Shown here one piece after another: positions 1 through 4,839 of a DNA stretch of 5,074 nucleotides; within the stretch, counting starts at the first letter, position 1, and each line of letters begins with the position of its first letter. The notes beneath the pieces are model-generated. The model was not told the origin of the DNA, searched no databases, and was given only the letters and a program-made list of their open reading frames with translations. A program made the position numbers and the translations under genes. The DNA is from an uncultured Eubacteriales bacterium. GTDB lineage: Bacteria; Bacillota_A; Clostridia; Oscillospirales; Oscillospiraceae. The stretch is taken from positions 1 to 5,074 of the forward strand of contig USNH01000100.1 of assembly GCA_900556015.1 (NCBI GenBank), given 5' to 3'.

Positions 1-893
1 GACATGACGCCCTGGAACGTGTAGCTCCGCGACGTCTCCAGCAGGGTAGACACATCCTTCCCGGACAGATCCGTGACCATATACGGCGTCAGCGTCTTAT
101 ACAGGGTATTGGCCATGCCGCTGTCCTCCGCCACCAGCTCCTGCGCCTTCTTCATAAAGGCGGTCATATACGTCCGCTGCCGCCGCATACGGCTGGTGTT
201 CTCGCCATCGCCCACGGACATCCGCCCGCGCAGATAGTGATGCGCCTGCTCCCCGTCCAGCGTGATGGTCTCGCCCATCACCAGACTGGGGTCGCACTGC
301 GAGAAATCGTCCTCGATGGTGACGGTCACGCCGCCCACCGCGTCGTTGATCAGCGACATCGAATCCATATTGAACGCCGCGTAGCCGTCGATAGTCACGC
401 CGTACAGCAGCGCGGACACAGCCCGCACGGTGTTCTCGCAGCTGTCCTCCATGCCCGTACCCATGGAGTGTGACAGCGCCAGCTGCATCTGCTGCTGTTG
501 GTTCAACGGCTTGCCCTCCGTGTCCACGAAATCCACCATGCACATGGTGTCGCGGTTCAGCTGGAGTATGGCATAGCTCTGCTGCGCCTTGTCCACCACC
601 ACCAGCAGCAGCGTATCGGCCTGTCCGCCGAAATAGTTGGTGTAATGCGCCACCTCACCGTCGTGATCCACGCCCATCAGCAGGTACGATGCGATGTTCT
701 TCCGCGGCGTATACGTCACGCCGTCCAGCGTCAGCGGCTGCAAGCCGCCGCTGCCCACCATATCCTCCACGGTTTTCCCGCCGCCCTGTCCGTCATCCTG
801 CCGCTCCGATGACTGCCCGGTCACGAGAAGCACCACGCCCACGATAACGGCCAGCGCGGCGGCCAGCACTATGTATAAGCCCTTCTTCTTCAC
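1..893 (-). CDS. LCP (LytR-CpsA-Psr) family glycopolymer transferase, 3' end outside window
   Basis: Membrane-anchored enzyme of the LCP family, which transfers lipid-linked glycopolymers (capsule, teichoic acid) onto peptidoglycan outside the membrane. The 297 residues present have a short Lys-rich N-terminus, one membrane segment (about 5-25), a polar linker, then the LCP domain from about 67. Family hallmarks seen: LLMGVD (71-76), ADTLLLVVVD (92-101), LNRDT (112-116), an AAFNMDS...INDAVGGVTV block (172-191), LDGEQA (212-217), and the Arg cluster YLRGR...SRMRRQ (R222, R224, R235, R238, Q239) that binds the pyrophosphate in characterised members. The start is GTG at 893, overlapping the phosphatase stop (GTGA), with AAAAGGAG 5 nt upstream, so translation is probably coupled. 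LCP proteins are usually 300-400 aa, so only the C-terminus is missing. The family is clear; the polymer is unknown. The extracellular part has Cys at 118, 152 and 200, unusual for an exported Firmicutes protein. Confidence 0.9.
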   Translation of the reverse strand, partial: MKKKGLYIVLAAALAVIVGVVLLVTGQSSERQDDGQGGGKTVEDMVGSGGLQPLTLDGVTYTPRKNIASYLLMGVDHDGEVAHYTNYFGGQADTLLLVVVDKAQQSYAILQLNRDTMCMVDFVDTEGKPLNQQQQMQLALSHSMGTGMEDSCENTVRAVSALLYGVTIDGYAAFNMDSMSLINDAVGGVTVTIEDDFSQCDPSLVMGETITLDGEQAHHYLRGRMSVGDGENTSRMRRQRTYMTAFMKKAQELVAEDSGMANTLYKTLTPYMVTDLSGKDVSTLLETSRSYTFQGVM

Positions 894-1636
894 AGCCGCT
901 CCTTTTCCTTCGTCTCCGCCGCCAGCGCCTCGGCCAGCAGCCTGCTTCCCAGCTGGTCGATCCGATGCAGCACCGGCTCTCCCAGCTTCCTCTCGATGAT
1001 GTCCCGTCCAGCGCCCAGCTCAGGCGGACGGCTCTCCAAATTGTGGCAGTCGCTGCCCAGCAGGTGCGCCTCGCCCCGCCGCAGCAGCTCCAAATACGGC
1101 TTCCGCTTGAACAGCGGCAGCAAGCACTCCGCGTTCAGCTGCACCAGCACCGGCAGCATCAGAATGCGCTCCAGAATGTCCCGGTTCTTTTGCAGCGGCA
1201 AAAACCGCTCCAAATGCGCCAGTATCACCTGATAGTCCAGGGTGATGCACAGCCGCGTCACCACGTCCAGCTCCGCGTCCGTCCACTGCTGGAACGGCAT
1301 CTCCAGCAGCAGTATATTCGTCCCCTGGATGCACAGCGCGTCCAGGTCGTCCAGCTCCGGCAGTTCGAGGAAAAATGCCACCTCAGCTCCCAACAGGATC
1401 TGTGGCATGCCATCCTCCAGCCGCCGGGACAGATGCTCCCACGCCGCCGTCCGCCGCTCCAAAAAGGACTCTACGCTGCGCCGCCAGCCGTAAAAATGCG
1501 GTGTCGCCACGCATACGTCCACGCCCTGTGCGGTCATCTCCCGCAGCATGGCCAAGCTCATGTCCGTGTTCTTGCTGCCGTCGTCAATGCCCGGCAGGAT
1601 GTGGCTGTGAAAATCAATGACCCGACTGCGGCCCAT
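890..1636 (-). CDS. cpsB: CpsB/CapC-type PHP-family protein-tyrosine phosphatase
   Basis: Manganese-dependent phosphotyrosine phosphatase of the PHP superfamily. It dephosphorylates the Tyr-rich tail of the CpsD-type kinase and so resets the capsule switch. At 248 aa it matches the family (about 240-255 aa). Metal ligands are in the expected order: DFHSH (8-12), PGIDDG (15-20), ATPH (44-47), GAE (83-85), LAHLER (139-144) and GSDCH (194-198). No signal peptide or membrane segment, so it is cytoplasmic. The start at 1636 is preferred because the next line of residues is the PHP motif and AAAGGGG lies 8 nt upstream; an in-frame ATG at 1753 would run backwards through the preceding gene's stop and the inverted repeat. 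It overlaps the LCP gene by 4 nt. It lies about 80 nt after the sortase substrate gene, separated by a strong hairpin, which may set its expression below that of upstream genes. Family assignment is firm; the target is inferred from the linked kinase. Confidence 0.93.
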   Translation of the reverse strand: MGRSRVIDFHSHILPGIDDGSKNTDMSLAMLREMTAQGVDVCVATPHFYGWRRSVESFLERRTAAWEHLSRRLEDGMPQILLGAEVAFFLELPELDDLDALCIQGTNILLLEMPFQQWTDAELDVVTRLCITLDYQVILAHLERFLPLQKNRDILERILMLPVLVQLNAECLLPLFKRKPYLELLRRGEAHLLGSDCHNLESRPPELGAGRDIIERKLGEPVLHRIDQLGSRLLAEALAAETKEKERL

Positions 1637-1668
1637 GGCGCGCACCCCTTTCTCTTTGTCAGAAGTGT

Positions 1669-1702
1669 GCGCGGGGAAACCGACAGGTCGGTTTCCCCGC
1701 GC
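1669..1702 (-). repeat. Perfect 16-bp inverted repeat between substrate and phosphatase genes
   Basis: Arms GCGCGGGGAAACCGAC (1669-1684) and its exact reverse complement (1687-1702) are separated by only two bases. In the minus-strand transcript this is a very stable hairpin starting 16 nt after the TAA of the substrate gene. The sequence following it on the transcript (ACACTTCTGAC) has no U-tract, so it does not look like a standard intrinsic terminator. It could partly terminate, protect the upstream message from 3' exonucleases, mark a processing site, or be a copy of a dispersed palindromic repeat. The inverted repeat is seen directly; the role is inference. Confidence 0.85.
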
Positions 1703-1718
1703 CGTTTCTTGGGTTAGC

Positions 1719-2276
1719 TTAGGCAGCGCGACGCTTGCAGGCGACGGCCACACCGGCGAACATGACCACGCCCAGGCCCAGGATCAGCTCCACGGGCACA
1801 TCGTTGGTCTTGGGGGCGGTGACGTCCGCGCCGGAAGCACCGGCGGTGGCAGTACCGGCGCTGCTGCCGCCGGCGTTCTCAACCACGGCCACGGCGAGCG
1901 TACCGCCAGGAGCGGTGAAGGTCAGGGTGGTGCCGTTCAGGGACACGTTGGAGGCGGCGACCCACATCAGGTTCTGGCCTTCAAAGATTGCCGCGGCATT
2001 ATCGCCAATCGCACAGTACACGGACAGGGTGGCGTTGCTCATCACAGCGGGCATCTCCAGAGTCAGCTTACCGCTCTGGGGAACGCTGAACCCAACGGCA
2101 GTGACCTTGTCGCCGCTCAGACCGATGTTCTCGCCAGCGTCGGGCTGAGTGACGTCGATAGGGGTGCCGTTAGCGCCCGTGACGCGCACAGCGGGGCTGC
2201 TGTTGGCCGCACTGGCCACAGCGACGGTCATGCATACCATGCACAGCGCCATGACAAGTGCCAGAAACTTTTTCAT
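1719..2276 (-). CDS. Small secreted cell-wall protein with class B-like sorting signal (APKTND)
   Basis: A 185-aa surface protein, probably the substrate of the adjacent sortase. A signal peptide covers 1-23 (KK, hydrophobic core, ASA before A24). The mature part (24-133) has no domain I recognise; alternating short hydrophobic stretches and many Gly, Ser, Thr and Asn suggest a single beta-rich domain. A Ser/Gly/Ala/Thr-rich linker (134-153) leads to the sorting motif APKTND (154-159), a hydrophobic segment (162-179) and a basic KRR tail (181-183): the tripartite C-terminal wall signal. The motif resembles NPQTN/PxTN signals of class B sortases more than LPXTG. The start at ATG 2276 has an AAAGGAGGAA Shine-Dalgarno 7 nt upstream, among the strongest in the window, suggesting high expression. 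The mature part contains one Cys (C88) and only two Lys before the motif (K57, K70). It may be a wall adaptor for the polysaccharide, a simple coat protein or a pilin-like subunit; none is demonstrated. Confidence 0.88.
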   Translation of the reverse strand: MKKFLALVMALCMVCMTVAVASAANSSPAVRVTGANGTPIDVTQPDAGENIGLSGDKVTAVGFSVPQSGKLTLEMPAVMSNATLSVYCAIGDNAAAIFEGQNLMWVAASNVSLNGTTLTFTAPGGTLAVAVVENAGGSSAGTATAGASGADVTAPKTNDVPVELILGLGVVMFAGVAVACKRRAA

Positions 2277-2283
2277 GATAAAG

Positions 2284-2293
2284 TTCCTCCTTT
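2284..2293 (-). promoter_or_regulatory. Strong ribosome binding site of the wall-protein gene
   Basis: AAAGGAGGAA on the minus strand, 7 nt before the ATG at 2276. It nearly fully complements the 16S 3' end. Its first five bases (AAAGG) lie inside the 3' arm of the hairpin at 2289-2312. Confidence 0.8.
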
Positions 2294-2339
2294 AAAAATA
2301 TTTTCATAAAGGGCGCACTGTCTTCGAAACACAGTACGC
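2289..2339 (-). promoter_or_regulatory. Two tandem hairpins in the sortase-substrate gap; the second covers the RBS
   Basis: The 76-nt gap after the sortase stop contains two adjacent stem-loops in the minus-strand RNA. The first (2339-2313) has arms GCGUACUGU and ACAGUGCGC, 9 bp including one G-U pair, with a 9-nt loop. The second (2312-2289) pairs CCUUUA with UAAAGG, then after one U-U mismatch adds a G-U and two A-U pairs around an AAUA loop. Its 3' arm includes the AAAGG that starts the Shine-Dalgarno. This could be a weak, possibly temperature-sensitive, translational control, or just a structured intercistronic region. The A/U-rich stretch after hairpin one could also cause some termination. 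Confidence 0.5.
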
Positions 2340-2352
2340 TCGTTATGACGCA

Positions 2353-3132
2353 TTAAGAGGCAGCCGAGTCGTCCACCAGCACGCCCAGGATGAGATACCG
2401 ATAATAGGTCTCCCCGTTCATGCAGGTGGCCAATATGACCACCTTGTCCTCCGTGCCCGGGCGCAGGATGGACGGCAGATTAACGTGCTCGTTGCTCTGT
2501 CCGTACAGCTGCCCGAAATACTGGTTGAATACGGAGGCATCGGTAAAATCGTGATAGTACAGGATGTGCGCGTCGTCAGAGGGTGTGCCGCCGATGACCC
2601 GGTATTTCAGCACCCGCTCCGGCAGGTAGATGTAGAAGTATTCCTCCGTCCCCGTCAGGTCTGCCGCCTCCATCCGGGACTGCAAGCCGCCGAACATGGT
2701 GCGGTCGGCCATGTTGTGGCCGTAGATCACCGTAACGGGGTCGTCGAACGTCTTGGTGTTGTACGTCCGCTCTGTATACAGACTGCCCGCCACCGCCTCG
2801 TTGCCGTCAATGTCACGGCGCAGGTAGTACGCGTCGTTGTCCTCCCGCTGGAGGATGGGGTAGTCCACGTTCGTGCCCGGATACTCGATCCAGGCGTACA
2901 CGTCCGGGTTGCGTGCCTGCCACGCGGCGAAGTCCACCGGCACGTCCACCGTCTTGCCCTGCTGCTCCTGGGCGGCGATGTCCCCGTTGGGGTCTTTGTC
3001 CAGGGGCTTGGCGTGCTGGGCGCGGCTGCTCAGAGCCACCACCAGCACCACCGCGCAGATGACGCACAGCACGGCGGCCACAATGGTGACCACCGATCTT
3101 TTGCCTTTGCTCTTGTTCTCGTTTTCGTTCAT
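2353..3132 (-). CDS. srtB: Class B sortase
   Basis: Membrane-anchored transpeptidase that cleaves a C-terminal sorting motif and joins the protein to peptidoglycan or another amine. The 259 residues start with a charged cytoplasmic stretch (1-12), an N-terminal membrane anchor (13-34) and a linker, then the class B domain: an N-terminal block with VDFAAWQARNPDVYAWI (66-82), TNVDYPILQ (87-95), then VIYGHNM (135-141) with catalytic His139, MFGGL (146-150), LATC (234-237) with catalytic Cys237, and YYRYLILGVL (243-252) with catalytic Arg245. All three catalytic residues are present and the length is typical. It starts 5 nt after the kinase stop with no visible Shine-Dalgarno (upstream bases AATAACTGACAGCT), so it probably depends on ribosomes finishing the kinase gene. 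The next gene encodes a protein with a sorting signal, almost certainly its substrate. Class B enzymes can also build pili in some species, so polymerisation cannot be excluded. Confidence 0.93.
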   Translation of the reverse strand: MNENENKSKGKRSVVTIVAAVLCVICAVVLVVALSSRAQHAKPLDKDPNGDIAAQEQQGKTVDVPVDFAAWQARNPDVYAWIEYPGTNVDYPILQREDNDAYYLRRDIDGNEAVAGSLYTERTYNTKTFDDPVTVIYGHNMADRTMFGGLQSRMEAADLTGTEEYFYIYLPERVLKYRVIGGTPSDDAHILYYHDFTDASVFNQYFGQLYGQSNEHVNLPSILRPGTEDKVVILATCMNGETYYRYLILGVLVDDSAAS

Positions 3133-3137
3133 AGCTG

Positions 3138-3848
3138 TCAGTTATTCGAGGTGTAGTTGCTGTAATACCCGTACCGGGCGTACTTGTAATAGTAGGGACT
3201 GTTTTCCATCTTTACCCGGTTCAGCACCGTGCCCAGCACCGGGCAGTTGATGCTCTTGAGCTGCATCAGGCTGGAGGATATGATGCGCCGGGGCGTCACG
3301 CCGCCCCGCACCACCAAAATCGCGCCGTCACAGTGGGCCGCGATCTGTAGGCCGTCGGCCACGCTGCCCAGCGGCGGCGTGTCCACCAGCACCACGTCGT
3401 ACTCCTGCCCCAGCCTGTCCAGCAGCTGCTGGAAGCGGTCGCTTTGCAGCAGCAGCGTGGGGTTGGCGATGGTGCGGAACGTGGGGATGATAAAGCCTGT
3501 ATCCAGGTCGGTCTTGTAGGTCACGTCGTCCAGCGATGCGTTGCCCGCCAGATAGTGGGCCAGGCCCTGCGGGTTGCGCTCCTTGCTGTCCAGTGTGAAC
3601 TGCCAGCGGACGTGCATCACGCTGCGGCGCAGATCCGCGTCCACCAGCACCACCTTCTTGCCGGACTCCGCCAGCATCCGCCACAGGTTGTAGCTCACGA
3701 AGCTCTTGCCCTCGTCCGGGGTGCTGCTGGTGATGAGTACCTTCTTATACTGGTCGCCGCAGAAGTTGAAGTTGATCCGCAGCCGGTTCAGGCCCTCCCG
3801 TGTGGAATAGGGCAGAGGGGTCTTATTGTTGATGGTTAAGGACTTCAT
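3138..3848 (-). CDS. cpsD: CpsD/CapB-type bacterial tyrosine autokinase (BY-kinase)
   Basis: Cytoplasmic ATPase-like tyrosine kinase that works with the CpsC-type membrane partner and controls polysaccharide polymerisation and export by cycles of autophosphorylation. The 236 aa carry Walker A SSTPDEGKSF (41-50, K48), Walker A' VVLVDADLRR (66-75) and Walker B VVLVDTPP (152-159). The C-terminal tail has eight Tyr between 219 and 232, the autophosphorylation cluster. Near the N-terminus, EGLNRLRIN (18-26) corresponds to the family's ExxRxxRxN oligomerisation segment, but the first Arg position is Asn21, with Arg22 next to it. Walker A reads PDEGKS where PGEGKS/T is more usual. The stand-alone form, separate from the Wzz-like protein, is the Firmicutes arrangement. 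It overlaps the upstream gene by ATGA and has AAAGGAG about 11 nt before its start, implying coupled, balanced expression. The linked PHP phosphatase is the likely antagonist. Function by family is very likely; the polymer made is unknown. Confidence 0.95.
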   Translation of the reverse strand: MKSLTINNKTPLPYSTREGLNRLRINFNFCGDQYKKVLITSSTPDEGKSFVSYNLWRMLAESGKKVVLVDADLRRSVMHVRWQFTLDSKERNPQGLAHYLAGNASLDDVTYKTDLDTGFIIPTFRTIANPTLLLQSDRFQQLLDRLGQEYDVVLVDTPPLGSVADGLQIAAHCDGAILVVRGGVTPRRIISSSLMQLKSINCPVLGTVLNRVKMENSPYYYKYARYGYYSNYTSNN

Positions 3849-4609
3849 TTCTTCCGCCGCTCCTTTGCTTGACTGCGCTTTCCGTCGGGCTTCATCCCGT
3901 CCTCGTCGCGGTTCGCGCTCTCCTCCGGGATCACCGCCAGCGGCATCAGGCCGAAGTACTTCTCCATGTCCTCCTCCGTGCGGATGGAATCATTGCACAG
4001 ATAGCGCACCACGTACACGCCGTAGGTCAGCACCGCCAGCAGCAGTGCGCCCAGCAGCGCGTTGCGGGTATAGCTCGGGCCGGCGCGGAGCGTGGGCACA
4101 ACGGCCTCCTCCGCGATGTGCGGCTCGTTGCATTCCATCACCGCCGGCAGCCACGTCACGGCCAGCTCCGCCACCTCGTTGGCGATCTTGGCGGACAGCG
4201 CCGGGTCTTCGGTGGTGGCGGAGATTTCCAAAATGCGCGTGCCGTTCTTGTTGATGATCTTGATCTGCTCCCGCAGCCCCTTCACGGTGGTGTCGGTCAG
4301 CCGCAGGTTGTGGATCACGCTCTCCATCACCGGGCGGCTCAGCAGCAGCTCCTCGTAGTCCGCCGTCAGGTTCGTACCGATTTGCAGGTCGGACAGATTC
4401 ACCACGGAGTCGTTGGACGCGGACACCACGTACAGCAGCGCGGATGCCTCGTATGTAGGCTTAATGAGAAAATAGGTCGCCGCGCCGGTTAAAATACCGC
4501 CGGCCAGCAGGGCGGCCAGGACGATCCATATCTTTTGCCGGAGCAGATGCAGCAGCTCCAGCAGGTCTATTTCCATTTCGCCCGATTGGGTCACTTTTTC
4601 CTGGTCCAT
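3845..4609 (-). CDS. cpsC: Wzz/CpsC-type polysaccharide co-polymerase and kinase modulator
   Basis: Membrane protein that sets polysaccharide chain length and activates the CpsD-type kinase through its cytoplasmic parts. The 254 aa fit the Firmicutes CpsC/CapA family (about 230-260). A short N-terminal cytoplasmic region with EIDLLELLHLLRQK (13-26) precedes the first membrane helix (27-49); IKPTYEASALLYV (49-61) is the Wzz-type segment after it. The extracytoplasmic domain spans about 50-182, and the second helix is about 184-204. The cytoplasmic DSIRTEEDMEKYFG (207-220) matches the family's conserved segment after helix two. The tail is very basic (KRSQAKERRKK at the end) and slightly longer than needed, perhaps for contact with the kinase. 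The start at 4609 has a perfect AAGGAGGAG 7 nt upstream. It is the first gene after a promoter region and a long structured leader, so it is likely to head the operon. Its stop overlaps the kinase start. Confidence 0.94.
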   Translation of the reverse strand: MDQEKVTQSGEMEIDLLELLHLLRQKIWIVLAALLAGGILTGAATYFLIKPTYEASALLYVVSASNDSVVNLSDLQIGTNLTADYEELLLSRPVMESVIHNLRLTDTTVKGLREQIKIINKNGTRILEISATTEDPALSAKIANEVAELAVTWLPAVMECNEPHIAEEAVVPTLRAGPSYTRNALLGALLLAVLTYGVYVVRYLCNDSIRTEEDMEKYFGLMPLAVIPEESANRDEDGMKPDGKRSQAKERRKK

Positions 4610-4616
4610 GGGGTTT

Positions 4617-4625
4617 CTCCTCCTT
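4617..4625 (-). promoter_or_regulatory. Strong ribosome binding site of the first operon gene
   Basis: AAGGAGGAG on the minus strand, 7 nt before ATG 4609. It lies within CAAGGAGGAGAAACCCC (4626-4610), parts of which are complementary to the 5' leader hairpin at 4816-4796. Confidence 0.85.
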
Positions 4626-4637
4626 GTGTAAACGAAA

Positions 4638-4706
4638 GGACGCTGTTCTCAGCACCGCCCCGGGCGGCATCACACCGCCCGGCATGGGTTCTGACGACCA
4701 GCGTCC
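4638..4706 (-). repeat. Leader stem-loop SL3 with perfect inner and outer helices
   Basis: Outer helix of 8 perfect bp between 4706-4699 (GGACGCUG) and 4645-4638 (CAGCGUCC). It encloses a perfect 8-bp all-G/C helix, 4682-4675 (CCGGGCGG) with 4667-4660 (CCGCCCGG) and a UGUGAUG loop. A second copy of GGGCGGUG (4660-4653) follows the inner helix and could compete for the CCGCCC arm. Confidence 0.6.
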
Positions 4707-4710
4707 GGTC

Positions 4711-4759
4711 ACGCGCACCACATCGCGGGTCAGCCGTCCCGACCCGTCGCAGCGCGCAT
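4711..4759 (-). repeat. Leader stem-loop SL2
   Basis: Inverted repeat in the leader RNA: outer arms 4759-4752 (AUGCGCGC) and 4718-4711 (GUGCGCGU), 8 bp including two G-U pairs; inner arms 4746-4741 (CGGGUC) and 4731-4726 (GACCCG), 6 bp. Only 4 nt separate it from SL3, suggesting stacked or junction-forming helices. Confidence 0.55.
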
Positions 4760-4795
4760 TATTCGGTTTCTCCTGCCCGTGGCCAACGCCCCGTG

Positions 4796-4826
4796 CAAGG
4801 CTTCCCCCGAAACCCCTTTCGCCTTG
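4796..4826 (-). repeat. Leader stem-loop SL1 (possible anti-sequestor hairpin)
   Basis: Arms CAAGGC (4826-4821) and GCCUUG (4801-4796) pair perfectly; inside, GAAA (4820-4817) and UUUC (4812-4809) flank GGGG. The 5' half shares ACACAAGG (4829-4822) and a following GAAA with the ribosome binding region (ACACAAGG at 4629-4622, GAAA at 4617-4614), so the 3' half can pair with either copy. Confidence 0.55.
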
Positions 4827-4839
4827 TGTCAAACATCCA

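Noticed and set aside
1669..1718. Reading the 16-bp palindrome as a standard intrinsic terminator.
   Set aside because: Neither strand has a proper T-run after the stem; the minus strand continues ACACTTCTGAC and the plus strand CGTTTCTTGGG.
1637..1753. Upstream in-frame ATG at 1753 giving the phosphatase 39 extra residues.
   Set aside because: It would overlap the wall-protein gene and translate through the 16-bp inverted repeat. The extra residues do not resemble the family, and ATG 1636 has a suitable ribosome binding site.
2277..2352. Separate promoter for the wall-protein gene in the 76-nt gap.
   Set aside because: TATGAA and TATTTT could be -10 boxes, but no -35 at proper spacing stands out and the AT-rich bases are explained by the hairpin over the ribosome binding site.
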